A DNA stretch of 64,000 nucleotides from Hasllibacter sp. MH4015 (GCF_020177575.1 NZ_JAHTBK010000001.1:2229875-2293874), one strand, 5' to 3'. Positions 44,290 through 54,095 are shown, numbered from the stretch's first letter. Made by a program: numbers and translations. The notes: generated by a model from the letters alone, not told the origin.

Positions 44290-45773
44290 CCGATACCTCC
44301 ACTTTCCCCGACCCCACCTATCGCGACACGGTGCTTGCCCCGTTGTTCGAGGGCGTCAAAACCCATTTCGCCGATCACATGGATGCCATCAACCGCGCGC
44401 ATCTGGTGATGCTGGTGGAAACGGCCATCCTGTCGCCCGGTGACGGCAAGGCCATTGCAGACGCGCTTGACGTCATCGCGGCGGAGACCGACCGCGACGC
44501 GCTCAGCTATACCGGCGAGCATGAAGACTGGTTCTTCTTGGTTGAAGCAGAACTGAAGAACCGCCTCGGCGATCTGGGGGGCGCATTGCACACCGCGCGC
44601 AGCCGCAACGACATGGATCACACCATGTTCAAGATGGCGTTGCGCGACCGGGCGGAGCGTGCGCAGGCGCAGATGCTGAGCCTCGCCCAAGCGCTGCTCG
44701 ACAAGGCCCGCGCAGAACGGGATACGCTGATCGTGGCCTATACCCATGGCCAACCGGCGCAGCCGTCGACCTTCGGCCATTACCTGGCCGCCGTGATCGA
44801 GGTTCTGCTGGCCGATGCCAGACGCTTCGACGCGGCCATCGCGCCGCTTGACCTCTGCCCGATGGGGGCGGCCGCGATCACCACGAGCGGCTTTCCCATC
44901 GACCGCGCCCGCATGGCCGAATTGCTGGGATTCACCGGGCCCCGCGTGAATGCCTATGGCTGCATCGCGTCGGTGGATTACGTCACCGGGCTTTATTCCG
45001 CGCTGAAACTTCCGATGCTCCATCTGGGCCGCGTGGTGCAGGACATGGCGTTCTGGTCGGCCTTCGAGGTCGGGCAGCTCTATGTCCCGCGCAGCCTTGT
45101 CCAGATCTCCTCCATCATGCCGCAGAAGCGCAATCCGGTGCCGATTGAACATCTGCGGCACCTGGCCTCCGTGGCGGCGGGACGCTGCGATACGATGGTC
45201 AACACGATGCACAACACGCCCTTCACCGACATGAATGACAGCGAGGGGGAGGTGCAGCAGGCAGGCTATGGCGCGTTCGACCATGCGGGCCGAGTTCTCG
45301 ACCTTTTGACAGCCTTCCTGCCCGCCTGTTCGATCAACGCCGAGCGGGTGGCGGCCACGTCCGACGCCGCCTGCATCACCATAACCGAACTGGCCGACAC
45401 CCTTGTGCGGGAGGAGGGTTTGAGCTTCCGCCAAGCCCATGATGTTGCCGCCACCACCGCCCGCGCCGTGATCGCATCCGACCAGCCACTGCGCGCGGGA
45501 TATCCGGCCTTTGCCGATGCGTTCACCGCCGCGATGGACCGACCCCCGGCCTTGACGGAAGACAACTTCGCCACCGCCGTGGATGCCCGCACCTTCGTCA
45601 ACCGCCGAGACCGGATCGGAGGGCCAGCCCCCGCAGCGCTGGACGCGGCCTTCGCGGACTACGCCGTGGCGCTTGACGCCCTCAAGGCAGAACAGACCAC
45701 CCGCCTGACCCGTCGGGCGCAGGCCGCAACCCGCCTGACCGACGCATTCGACGACCTGAAAGGGCAAAGATGA
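44286..45773 (+). CDS. Argininosuccinate lyase-like enzyme (fumarase/aspartase superfamily)
   Basis: A 495-residue enzyme. The superfamily signature SSIMPQKRNPVPIEH is intact, and TARSRNDMDHTMFK and YTHGQPAQPSTFGHYL match the argininosuccinate lyase subgroup. It is embedded in a sugar-type ABC operon, between a VOC gene and the transporter ATPase, not with argG. So it is more likely a catabolic C-N lyase acting on an imported compound (for example an aspartate- or succinate-linked amine) than the arginine-pathway enzyme. Stop and start overlap with the next gene in ATGA. Confidence 0.85.
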   Translation: MTDTSTFPDPTYRDTVLAPLFEGVKTHFADHMDAINRAHLVMLVETAILSPGDGKAIADALDVIAAETDRDALSYTGEHEDWFFLVEAELKNRLGDLGGALHTARSRNDMDHTMFKMALRDRAERAQAQMLSLAQALLDKARAERDTLIVAYTHGQPAQPSTFGHYLAAVIEVLLADARRFDAAIAPLDLCPMGAAAITTSGFPIDRARMAELLGFTGPRVNAYGCIASVDYVTGLYSALKLPMLHLGRVVQDMAFWSAFEVGQLYVPRSLVQISSIMPQKRNPVPIEHLRHLASVAAGRCDTMVNTMHNTPFTDMNDSEGEVQQAGYGAFDHAGRVLDLLTAFLPACSINAERVAATSDAACITITELADTLVREEGLSFRQAHDVAATTARAVIASDQPLRAGYPAFADAFTAAMDRPPALTEDNFATAVDARTFVNRRDRIGGPAPAALDAAFADYAVALDALKAEQTTRLTRRAQAATRLTDAFDDLKGQR

Positions 45774-46831
45774 GCAACCTGATCCTGCGCGACCTCGTCA
45801 AACGCTACGGCGATGTGGAGGTGCTGCATTCCATCAACCTCGACGTGGCGGAGGGGGAATTCGTGGTGCTCGTGGGTCCGTCGGGCTGCGGCAAATCCAC
45901 CACGCTGCGCATGATCGCGGGGCTGGAGGAAGTGACGGACGGCGCCGTGGAAATCGGTGGGCGCGTCGTCAACAATCTGGAGCCCAAGGAGCGCAACATC
46001 GCGATGGTGTTCCAGAATTACGCGATCTACCCCCACATGTCGGTGCGCCGGAACATCGGCTTCGGCCTGAAGACCGCGAAGGCCACCAAGGCGGAAAAGA
46101 ACGCCCGCATCGACGAGGTTGCCGGCATCCTTGGCATGACGGAGCTGTTGGAGCGTAAGCCCGCGCAGCTGTCAGGCGGGCAACGGCAGCGGGTGGCCAT
46201 CGGGCGGGCCATGGTGCGCGACCCGGCGGTGTTCCTGTTCGATGAGCCGTTGTCGAACCTTGATGCGCAATTGCGCACCCAGATGCGGCTGGAGATCAAG
46301 AAACTGCACAGCCGCGTGGGCAAGATGATGATCTTCGTCACCCACGATCAGGTGGAGGCGATGACGCTCGCCGACCGGATCGTCATCATGCGCGACGGCC
46401 ATATCCAGCAGGTCGGCACACCGGCAGAGGTCTATCACAGCCCCGCCAACACGTTCGTTGCGCAATTCATCGGCGCGCCCGCCATGAACCTTCTGGCGGC
46501 GGAGGCTTCGGGCGACACGATCCGCCTGTGGAACGGGGCGGAGGTTGCCGTGCCGGGCGTCACCTTGGCGGACGGGCGGAAGATCCAGCTTGGCATCCGG
46601 CCCGAGGATCTGACCGAAGACCCGGGCGGCGCGCTGGAAGGGCGCATCACCGTGGCCGAACCGCTTGGCGCGGAGACACTGGTTTACGTGGATGTGGGCG
46701 GGCAGGAGATCACCGCAACCGCATCGGGCCGCAATCCCCCCAAGGCGGGCGACATGATCCGGCTTGGCCTGTCGGGGACCGACGCGCATCTGTTCGACGC
46801 CGATAGCGGGATCAGCCTGCGGCAAGGCTAG
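45770..46831 (+). CDS. ABC transporter ATPase (UgpC/MalK type)
   Basis: A 353-residue ATPase that powers the two permeases. Walker A GPSGCGKST, signature LSGGQRQRVAIGRAM, Walker B VFLFDEPLSNLDAQL and the switch histidine in FVTHDQVEAM are all present. A C-terminal TOBE domain begins near residue 240. It is the last gene of the operon. The gnd gene converges on it with only 12 bp between stops and no obvious terminator. Confidence 0.93.
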   Translation: MSNLILRDLVKRYGDVEVLHSINLDVAEGEFVVLVGPSGCGKSTTLRMIAGLEEVTDGAVEIGGRVVNNLEPKERNIAMVFQNYAIYPHMSVRRNIGFGLKTAKATKAEKNARIDEVAGILGMTELLERKPAQLSGGQRQRVAIGRAMVRDPAVFLFDEPLSNLDAQLRTQMRLEIKKLHSRVGKMMIFVTHDQVEAMTLADRIVIMRDGHIQQVGTPAEVYHSPANTFVAQFIGAPAMNLLAAEASGDTIRLWNGAEVAVPGVTLADGRKIQLGIRPEDLTEDPGGALEGRITVAEPLGAETLVYVDVGGQEITATASGRNPPKAGDMIRLGLSGTDAHLFDADSGISLRQG

Positions 46832-46843
46832 GACAGGCCCGGC

Positions 46844-48235
46844 TCAGTCGTCCGCCCAGGGCCCGTGCTGGTCCGTCTTTCCGTTGTCCAGCCGCACGAA
46901 GCCGTGCAGGCCGAAATAGTCACGCTGGCCCTGGATCATGTTGGCCGTCCCCCGCGCCCGGCGCATCGTGTCGAAATAGCCCAAGGCAGCAGCCATCGCA
47001 GGCACCGGCAGCCCCGCGCCACTGGCCGTCACAACGACGTGCCGCAACGCGCCGATGGTCTGCGCCAGCAAATCCGCGAAATAGGGCGCTTCCATCAGGG
47101 TTTTGCCGGGGGCAACCTCGAACGCCTCGGCCATGTCATCAAGCATGGCGGAGCGGATGATGCAGCCCGCGCGCCAGTTCCGCGCCACATCTTCGCGCAT
47201 CAATGACCAGTCGAAGGCCTGCGCCGCCGCGCGCAGCATGTCGAAGCCTTGGGTGTAGCACAGGACCTTGCCGCAGGTCAGGGCCGCCTCCAGCATGTCC
47301 ATCGACAGATCTACCCGTTCTTCCGTGCCGAAGCGCGCGGCCAGCGTCGCGCGCAGGTCTCGCTGCGCCGACATGTTGCGTGCCGCAACCGCAGCCTCGA
47401 TCACCGGGATCGGCGTGCCTAGATGCTGCGCCTCGATCGCCGTCCACCGTCCGGTGCCCTTCTGACCCGCCGCGTCCACGATCACGTCCAGAAGCGGCCC
47501 GTCCGTGGCCGCATCGTGGGCCGCGGCCACTTTCGCCGAGATCTCGATGAGATAGGAGGCCAGCCGCCCGTCGTTCCAGCCCGCGAAGACCGGCGCGATA
47601 TCGGGCGCGGCCATGCCAATCCCGTCCCGCATCAGACCATAGGTCTCCGCGATCAACTGCATGTCGGCGTATTCGATGCCGTTATGGACGGCCTTGACGA
47701 AATGCCCCGCACCGTTCTCCCCCAGACGGGCGGCGCAGGGGGTGCCTTCGTACTTGGCGGCGATGGCAGTGAGGATCGGCGCGACGCGGTCCCAATGGGC
47801 TGCCTCCCCCCCCGCCATGATCGCGGGGCCGTGGCGCGCGCCTTCCTCCCCGCCCGAGACACCGACGCCCAGGAACGGGCGGTCCAGCGCCTTCATCCGG
47901 CGCATCGTATCGCGGAAATTGGCGTTGCCCGCGTCGATGATCAGATCCTCGGCGTCCAGATGCGGGTCGAGCGCCCGGATCTGCTCATCCACGGCGTCGC
48001 CTGCGGGGACCATCAAGATGATCGCGCGGGGGCCTTTCAAGGCCTCGGTCAGCGCCTCCAGCGTCTCGCAGGGGACCACGCGCGCGGCCAGGTCGCCCGC
48101 CTCCTCCACGAAGGCGTGGGTCTTGGCAGTGGTGCGGTTGAAGACGGCGACGGTAAATCCCTTCTCCGCGATGTTGAGCGCCAGGGCCGAGCCCATGGTC
48201 CCAAGCCCGATCAGCCCGATATCCGCGTTTGCCAT
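46844..48235 (-). CDS. gndA: 6-phosphogluconate dehydrogenase (decarboxylating)
   Basis: A 463-residue enzyme converting 6-phosphogluconate and NADP to ribulose-5-phosphate, CO2 and NADPH. Rossmann loop DIGLIGLGTMGSALALN at the N-terminus, the substrate signature GVGVSGGEEGARHGPAIMAG, and HFVKAVHNGIEYADMQLIAE with the catalytic lysine. Length is normal for the long form. The start has GGGAGG upstream. It is downstream of the DUF6280 gene but separated from it by a strong terminator. Confidence 0.95.
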   Translation of the reverse strand: MANADIGLIGLGTMGSALALNIAEKGFTVAVFNRTTAKTHAFVEEAGDLAARVVPCETLEALTEALKGPRAIILMVPAGDAVDEQIRALDPHLDAEDLIIDAGNANFRDTMRRMKALDRPFLGVGVSGGEEGARHGPAIMAGGEAAHWDRVAPILTAIAAKYEGTPCAARLGENGAGHFVKAVHNGIEYADMQLIAETYGLMRDGIGMAAPDIAPVFAGWNDGRLASYLIEISAKVAAAHDAATDGPLLDVIVDAAGQKGTGRWTAIEAQHLGTPIPVIEAAVAARNMSAQRDLRATLAARFGTEERVDLSMDMLEAALTCGKVLCYTQGFDMLRAAAQAFDWSLMREDVARNWRAGCIIRSAMLDDMAEAFEVAPGKTLMEAPYFADLLAQTIGALRHVVVTASGAGLPVPAMAAALGYFDTMRRARGTANMIQGQRDYFGLHGFVRLDNGKTDQHGPWADD

Positions 48236-48305
48236 CCAATCCTCCCCATCATTTGTGCCGATGAAGGCCGACAACGGGGCGGTTGTAAAGCGGTCCCCCC
48301 AAAAC

Positions 48306-48337
48306 GAAAAACGCGCCCTGCAGAGGGGCGCGTTTTC
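48306..48337 (-). terminator. Bidirectional rho-independent terminator
   Basis: An inverted repeat AAAACGCGCCC ... GGGGCGCGTTTT with A and T runs on both flanks. It lies 30 bp after the DUF6280 stop and 70 bp before the gndA start, ending the DUF6280 transcript. Confidence 0.85.
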
Positions 48338-48366
48338 GAAGCTGGCAGCTTGTCGTTCGGTGCGAT

Positions 48367-48677
48367 CAGGCGGCTTCGGCCTGACTGCGGCGTTCGCTTT
48401 CCTCGCGGCTGAGCGCGACGGAGGTGCGCACACCGTTGGCCACGAACGCCATCAGGCCGTTCACAACCCGTTCGTTCGGGTCGATGCCGGCGCAGGACAG
48501 CACTTCGCGTCCATCGCGCGAACGCGCCCACCGGGCAATCTGCTCTGGCCCGTTTCCATATTTCTTGTCATCGGCGATTGCATCGTCCAACGCCGCCAGG
48601 ACCACTGCCGCGAAAAGCTTCCGCGCCCGTGTTCCCTGTTCGAAGTTGAAGGCTGTGCCGTCAACGAAATCCCGCAT
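48367..48677 (-). CDS. DUF6280 family protein
   Basis: A 103-residue cytoplasmic protein with [20 protein letters not shown] at the start and an [17 protein letters not shown] core. This is a strongly conserved small protein of Rhodobacterales whose function is unknown. The gene is monocistronic: the terminator lies directly downstream, and efp is divergent upstream. The promoter is in 48678-48891. Confidence 0.85.
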
Positions 48678-48891
48678 GCGGTCGTCCTTTTTTTGCTCTT
48701 GCGTTTTTTGGCGTAGGAGCCCTTATGCCCGGATTCTGTGCGCAACAGCGATGCGAATTTTGCATATGTGGTATTCGCCAGATGCAATGCTCGGCGATTT
48801 TCCGCACTTTTTCCGGTGTATGGACACCCCTCCAACGCCCAGATATAGGTCGCGTCAACGAATTCTCAAGGTTTTGCCAAGGTTTTGCCAC

Positions 48892-49455
48892 ATGCCAAAA
48901 ATTAACGGGAACGAGATCCGGCCGGGCAATGTGCTGGAGCACAATGGCGGTCTGTGGGCCGCCGTGAAGGTTGACCACGTCAAACCCGGCAAGGGGGGCG
49001 CGTTCGCACAGGTCGAGCTGCGCAACCTGCGCAACGGCTCCAAGCTGAACGAACGGTTCCGGTCCGCCGACAAGGTGGAGCGTGTGCGGCTGGAGCAGAA
49101 GGACCAGCAATTCCTTTACGAAAGCGACGGAATGCTCACGTTCATGGATGCGGAGACCTATGAGCAGATCGAATTGCCGGCGGAACTTCTGGGTGAGCGT
49201 CGGCCGTTTCTGCAAGACGGCATGACCATCGTGGTGGAGTTTTACGAGGAAGAGGCGCTGAACGCGACGCTGCCTCAGAAAGTCACCTGCAAGGTGGTGG
49301 AGACGGAGCCGGTGGTGAAAGGCCAGACAGCGGCCAATTCCTTCAAGCCCGCGATCCTCGACAATGGCGTGAAGGTCATGGTGCCGCCCTTCGTGGGCCA
49401 GGACGAGGATATCGTCGTGAACACCGAGACGATGGAGTACTCGGAACGCGCTTGA
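48892..49455 (+). CDS. efp: Elongation factor P
   Basis: A 187-residue translation factor that rescues ribosomes stalled on proline runs. All three beta-barrel domains are recognisable: [36 protein letters not shown] with the lysine tip that is normally modified, and the C-terminal [19 protein letters not shown]. The start follows a long leader (48678-48891) that contains the promoter and the repeat AAGGTTTTGCCA. Just after the stop a 28-bp stretch resembling the gene end is repeated. Confidence 0.97.
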   Translation: MPKINGNEIRPGNVLEHNGGLWAAVKVDHVKPGKGGAFAQVELRNLRNGSKLNERFRSADKVERVRLEQKDQQFLYESDGMLTFMDAETYEQIELPAELLGERRPFLQDGMTIVVEFYEEEALNATLPQKVTCKVVETEPVVKGQTAANSFKPAILDNGVKVMVPPFVGQDEDIVVNTETMEYSERA

Positions 49456-49509
49456 CGCGCGAACGCCCCTCCGGGGCGATAGAGTATTCCGAACGCGTCT
49501 GAGCGCGCG
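49435..49509 (+). repeat. Imperfect tandem copy of the efp 3' end, with hairpin
   Basis: The last codons and stop region of efp (49435-49461) recur at 49482-49509, 47 bp downstream. In frame the copy still reads IEYSERV-stop. Between them lies the small hairpin CGCCCCTCCGGGGCG (49464-49478), a possible terminator stem without a T run. Confidence 0.6.
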
Positions 49510-49523
49510 CGGCACGATCACCG

Positions 49524-50378
49524 TTACCGTCCGCCCGACCACGGCCCCCGTGGCCCGCGCCGTTGCCCCGCGCGCGGCACACGGGCGATGTCGGCCAGGG
49601 GCCTGTCCGCCCCGCGCGGGCTGCGCACCCGCCGGACCCGCGGAATGGGGGAGCGGTCGCGCCGCTCCACCCGGTATTCCACTTCCTCATGGGGCGGTTT
49701 GCCGCCATGGACCGCCCAATATTGCGTCCCGCCTCGCCGCAGCCAGATCGGCAAGGCAAGGATTACGCCCGCAAGGAACCCGCCCGCATGGGCCCAGTAT
49801 GCGACCCCGCCCCCCACAAGGTCCATCGACAGCCCGTTGACCAATTGCAGGCCGAACCAGAGCCCCAGCATCAGCCAGGCGGGAATGGTGAAGACCTTGA
49901 TAATGACGACAAGGATCACCAGCACGTCGATCCGCGCCCGGGGAAAGATCAGCAGATAGCCCCCCATCACGCCGGCGATGGCACCCGACGCGCCGACCAT
50001 CGGGATGGGCGATCCCGGATCGGCAAGGATCTGCCCCGCCGCCGCCGCGATACCCGATGCAAGGTAGAACAGCGCAAAGCCCAGATGTCCCATCAAATCC
50101 TCGATATTGTCCCCGAAGATATAGAGAAACAGCATGTTGCCGATCAGGTGCATCCACCCGCCATGGAGGAACATGGACGTCACCAGCGGCCGCAGGGAGC
50201 CGCCATTCGTCACCTCCCCCGGGACCAGGCCCCATTCGCGGAAGAACGTACCCAACTCCGCCTCGTTGCCGGACAGGGCGGGGAAATAGGCCAGGAAGAT
50301 CGCGACATTCGCCACGATCAGCGCCCAGGTCACGAAAGGCGTGCGGTCGGAGGGGTTGTGGTCGCGGATCGGGAACAT
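49524..50378 (-). CDS. Rhomboid family intramembrane serine protease
   Basis: A 284-residue membrane protein with six helices. The catalytic serine is in PMVGASGAIAG and the histidine in YWAHAGGFLAG. The L1 segment SMFLHGGWMHLIGNMLFLYIFG carries the conserved HxxxN. A basic, arginine-rich cytoplasmic tail of about 60 residues follows the last helix. Rhomboids cleave membrane-protein substrates within the lipid bilayer; the target is unknown. It is convergent with efp and divergent from nothing nearby. Confidence 0.92.
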   Translation of the reverse strand: MFPIRDHNPSDRTPFVTWALIVANVAIFLAYFPALSGNEAELGTFFREWGLVPGEVTNGGSLRPLVTSMFLHGGWMHLIGNMLFLYIFGDNIEDLMGHLGFALFYLASGIAAAAGQILADPGSPIPMVGASGAIAGVMGGYLLIFPRARIDVLVILVVIIKVFTIPAWLMLGLWFGLQLVNGLSMDLVGGGVAYWAHAGGFLAGVILALPIWLRRGGTQYWAVHGGKPPHEEVEYRVERRDRSPIPRVRRVRSPRGADRPLADIARVPRAGQRRGPRGPWSGGR

Positions 50379-50480
50379 GTGCGAACCGTCCCGCGCCGCC
50401 CCCGGAACGTCAAGGGGCGGGACGGGATGTGCTATGGGTGACGGTGCCCTGTACGGGTCGGGATCGGACGAGGCCGTGGA

Positions 50481-51584
50481 TTATTCGAGGTCTTCGGCCG
50501 CCAGCGCAAGGCGCACTTCGCGGCGCACCATCTTGCGGACGTTGCGCGTGATGCGCTGGCCCAGGACGCCCTGAAGCTCCTCGCGCACGACATCGACGAT
50601 GATCTCGCGCAGGGTCTCCTCGTCCAGCACGCCCTCTTCTGGATCGGGGAAGGTGAAGGGGGACGGGTCATCGCCCAGATCCTCCGCCTGCGGATCATCT
50701 TGGGCAAGGTTGTCCTCCGCCTCTGCCGCGTTTTCCGAGATCTCGCCCGTATCTTCGGCGGTCACATCCTCCGGCGCATCGGCTTCCGCTTCCGGGGCGT
50801 CCTGCGCCGCCTCCATGGCATCGTCCTGCGCCATCTCCGGCGTCTCCGGCACGTCGGACGCAACCTCGGCCGAATGGTCCTCCGTCGCGTCATCGTCCAT
50901 CTTCGGCGCGTCGGTCAGGTCGGCATCCGCGTCGGCGTCGGGATCGCGACGGGCGACGAGGGTCATCAGCGCCGATGGGGCCCCGGCACTCGGCCAATTG
51001 TCGTCGCCGGTCTCGGATTCGAAGGCGTCCTCTTCCCCGCCCTCCGCGGCGAAGGCGTCCGCGCCGCCGTCCAGCACAACCAGATCGGCAAGGTCTTCGT
51101 CAGTGATGGAATCGTCGCCCGGGTCTTCCACCGGGTCGGTGTCGGCATCCGCCCCAACGTCATCGAATTGCGCAAGGCGATCTTCCGGCTGCCACGCGGC
51201 GCTTTCGTCCTCGTCCGGCATGTCGGTATCCGAGCCCGCGTCTTCCGTGGCCCCTGCCCCGACCAATTGAGAAATCAGGCTTTCCGGCACCTCGCCCGTG
51301 TCTTCGTCCGAGTCTGAACGATCCGCGTCCGCCTCATCCGTTTCGGCGGCTTCGGCCACCGGCGACCACGGATCTTCCGGATCGCTGACGCGGAAGGACG
51401 GGGTCAGGACAAGGCGGTTATCCACCGGACTGTCCGGCGCGATGGGCGGCGCAGCGGCAGCCTCTTCCTCCGCTGCAATGGGCTGCATGGAGCCATCGGG
51501 CGCCGGGCTGTGATCGGATACAAGCCTGCGGATGGATGCCAGGACATCCTCGATCTCCTCCGGCGATTTCGCGGGATCGGACAT
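50481..51584 (-). CDS. Acidic, disordered protein with PopZ-like ends
   Basis: A 367-residue protein. A short N-terminal helix (KSPEEIEDVLASIRRLVSDH), a very acidic disordered middle of about 270 residues (runs of D, E, A, P) and a helical C-terminus (DEETLREIIVDVVREELQGV followed by a basic RKMVRREVRLAL). The same layout (IxxVLASIRR-type N-helix, acidic linker, C-terminal helices) characterises PopZ/DUF2497 pole-organising proteins in alphaproteobacteria. It is therefore a candidate polar scaffold; the similarity is architectural only. The gene is just upstream of tolC in the opposite gene-end order, on the same strand. Confidence 0.65.
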   Translation of the reverse strand: MSDPAKSPEEIEDVLASIRRLVSDHSPAPDGSMQPIAAEEEAAAAPPIAPDSPVDNRLVLTPSFRVSDPEDPWSPVAEAAETDEADADRSDSDEDTGEVPESLISQLVGAGATEDAGSDTDMPDEDESAAWQPEDRLAQFDDVGADADTDPVEDPGDDSITDEDLADLVVLDGGADAFAAEGGEEDAFESETGDDNWPSAGAPSALMTLVARRDPDADADADLTDAPKMDDDATEDHSAEVASDVPETPEMAQDDAMEAAQDAPEAEADAPEDVTAEDTGEISENAAEAEDNLAQDDPQAEDLGDDPSPFTFPDPEEGVLDEETLREIIVDVVREELQGVLGQRITRNVRKMVRREVRLALAAEDLE

Positions 51585-51803
51585 TCATGCTCTCCTCAGA
51601 TACGCGGGCCAAACGGGCCATCGTCGCACCAAAATGCAGCCCTTGGGCGGGCCGTTCTGCTCAACTACTGGGGCGCAGGATAGCCAAAACCGCGCCATCG
51701 CACAACAATTCCCGCGTGCGATGCCATTCGGGTTTTCGCAAAAAGCCAGATATTGCGGCCCCTTGGCACGGGGCCGCCCGATGGAGTGGCGCACACGACG
51801 CGA

Positions 51804-53189
51804 TCAGTTGCGCCCGATCCGCTCCAATATGGAATCCAACTGCTCGCCCTGCGGGCTGTTGAACCGGCTCGGCGCGTTGGAGAACAGATCGGCATAGGCG
51901 GCCGGGTCATATTCCGGGACGTTGAGGTGCAGATTCTCCACCGTCAGAAGCCCCGCTGCGGCAAGCAGCTGGTAGCACGACAGGTAAAGGTCCGTCTGCG
52001 CTTCGATCCGGCTGATCCGCGCGTCCAGCACGTCCTGTTCGGCATCCAGCACGTCAAGGGTCGTGCGCGCGCCAAGCGATGCTTCCTCCTGCACACCCTG
52101 GAAGGCCAGCGTCGCGGCCTCGATCCGCTGATCGGCGGCCTGGATCTGGGCGGCGGCGATGTTCATGCGCGCCCAGGCATTGCCCACGGCCTGAAGGTTG
52201 AGCCGCACCTGCTGGCTCAATCCCATCCGCACGGCGGAGGCCTGCGCCCGCGCCTGGCGTTCCAGCGACAGAAGCTGGCCACCGCGATAGATCGGCTGCG
52301 TCAGCGTCATTCCAAGGGTGGCCGACCCGCCTTCTTGCAAGGGGTTGGGGGCGACGAAGGTTTCCGTCAACCGGCCCTCAAGACTCAATTGCGGGCGTCG
52401 CCCGGCCTCCGCCTGTTGAATGCCGAGTTCCGCCGCCCGCACTTCGTGCTGCAGCGCGATGATGGCGGGATGTTCCTGCCGGGCCAGCGCCTGTGCCGCG
52501 GCCTCGCTGCGGGGCACGTTGGGGATCGCGCCCGGCCCGCTCAACCCGTTGGGATAGCGCCCGACGGCAAGGTTGAAGAGCTCGCGGCTGATGTCGAGCG
52601 CACCTTGCGCACCGGCCAATTGCGACCGGGCGGTGGCCAGCTGCGCCTCCGCCTGGGCGACATCGGTGCGGGTATCCTCCCCCACCTCGAACCGGTCCTG
52701 GGCGGCGCGCAATTGTTGGGTGATGACGCGGACATTGCGTTCGCGGACGCCCACGACCTGCATGTCGCGCCAGACATTCATATAGGCGGTCACGGCATCC
52801 AGAAGCACCTGCTGCTCCAGGCTGACAAGCTGCTGACGGGTGGCCAGGACGGTTTCCTCCGCCGCCTCGATCGCGAAATGCCGTGCGCCGCCATCCATGA
52901 TCAGCAATTCCGCCACGAGAGAGGCGGAGGCATTCGTCGTATCGTTCACCAATTCGCGGCTTGCCGTGGCGATGAAGGTGATGACCGGGCGTAATTGCGC
53001 GACCGCCTGGGCCACGCCCTCATCCTGCACCCGCAACAGGTATCGGTTCTGTTCAAGAAGATTGGAGTGGCGATAGGCGTCCACCATCACGTGACGCAAC
53101 GAATCCGCCTGTCCCGGCGTCGCAATCGCAAGCGCCATAACGCCCGCCGTCAGCGCCCGACGCGCCCGTATCTGCCAGCCCGTTGCCAT
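51804..53189 (-). CDS. TolC family outer-membrane efflux protein
   Basis: A 461-residue outer-membrane channel that links inner-membrane exporters to the outside. Signal peptide region RRALTAGVMALAIATPGQA; the tandem coiled-coil outer-membrane efflux domains are visible as ALEQ/AQLATARSQLAGAQGAL-type repeats and a second copy near the C-terminus. I start it at MATGWQIRAR (53189) because that begins a normal signal peptide; the open frame continues upstream into the PCMT spacer. It is the second gene of a PCMT-tolC pair. Confidence 0.9.
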   Translation of the reverse strand: MATGWQIRARRALTAGVMALAIATPGQADSLRHVMVDAYRHSNLLEQNRYLLRVQDEGVAQAVAQLRPVITFIATASRELVNDTTNASASLVAELLIMDGGARHFAIEAAEETVLATRQQLVSLEQQVLLDAVTAYMNVWRDMQVVGVRERNVRVITQQLRAAQDRFEVGEDTRTDVAQAEAQLATARSQLAGAQGALDISRELFNLAVGRYPNGLSGPGAIPNVPRSEAAAQALARQEHPAIIALQHEVRAAELGIQQAEAGRRPQLSLEGRLTETFVAPNPLQEGGSATLGMTLTQPIYRGGQLLSLERQARAQASAVRMGLSQQVRLNLQAVGNAWARMNIAAAQIQAADQRIEAATLAFQGVQEEASLGARTTLDVLDAEQDVLDARISRIEAQTDLYLSCYQLLAAAGLLTVENLHLNVPEYDPAAYADLFSNAPSRFNSPQGEQLDSILERIGRN

Positions 53190-53296
53190 GTCTTCGGCCC
53201 CCTCATGCCTGTGGGTCTTCACTGCTCTGCCCTCATGCGCGGCCAAATTTGCCTGTGCCGCGCCAACGTCCGGTCCGGGCGGGGGAACCCCCCGCT

Positions 53297-53953
53297 TCAG
53301 AAGACGAAATCCGTTTCCCGTGCGAAGCCCGGCAGCACCGGGGCGGTGGCATTGAACACCATCCGCCACGAAATGCGCCCGTTCGACTTCACGCCAAGGC
53401 GTGCCTCGCCAAGGGGACCTTCCATGAAGATCGCGGCGATCTTGCCGCCCTCCTTGAGTTGGTCCTGTATGGCCTGCGGCACCATTTCGACGCCCGCGAA
53501 GATCACGACCGCGTCGAAGGGACCGTGCTTGGCACTGCCCTCCGCAATCGGTCCCTCGACGATGGCGGCATTGTCCACGCCCTGCTCGGCCAGCGTCGCC
53601 TCGGCGTCGCGGGCAAGCGTCGCGTCTTCCTCCACCGCGACCACCGCCTCGGCGAGATGCGCCAGAAGCGCGGTTCCGTATCCTCCGCCCGCGCCCAGTT
53701 CGAGTACCAGATCGGCGGGCGTGGGCTCCAACGCGTCGAGGAGTTTGGCGATCGCGCGCGGATCAAGCAATTGCCGACCGCCGCCCAGATCCACCGGAAT
53801 GTCCATATAGGCAAGGTCACGCTTGTCGGCAGGCACGTAGGCTTCCCGCGGGACAGAGAGCATTGCATCGAGGATCGGGAACTTGGTCACATCGGACGGG
53901 CGCACCTGTGTGTCGACCATCGTAACCCGGCGTTGCGTGTAATCAGCCATCAA
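53297..53953 (-). CDS. Protein-L-isoaspartate O-methyltransferase family protein
   Basis: A 218-residue SAM-dependent methyltransferase. The SAM-binding motif LELGAGGGYGTALLA follows a characteristic RVTMVDTQVRPSDVT opening. The family repairs isoaspartyl residues, but this shorter Rhodobacterales form directly upstream of tolC is less studied, so the exact substrate is uncertain. The start is ATGATG; either is possible. The spacer to tolC is 107 bp. Confidence 0.85.
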   Translation of the reverse strand: MMADYTQRRVTMVDTQVRPSDVTKFPILDAMLSVPREAYVPADKRDLAYMDIPVDLGGGRQLLDPRAIAKLLDALEPTPADLVLELGAGGGYGTALLAHLAEAVVAVEEDATLARDAEATLAEQGVDNAAIVEGPIAEGSAKHGPFDAVVIFAGVEMVPQAIQDQLKEGGKIAAIFMEGPLGEARLGVKSNGRISWRMVFNATAPVLPGFARETDFVF

Positions 53954-54095
53954 ACTGAACCATTTCGTCTAGTTTTCTGAAATGGTCTTCGCACATAGCC
54001 CTGCGCCGCGCAACAGTGGCCTTTCTCTCGGCGCCAAACTGCCGCGCCAGGGCGACAGGTGGCCCCGCGATTTGGGGTTGCCCGTGGAGGGTCGC

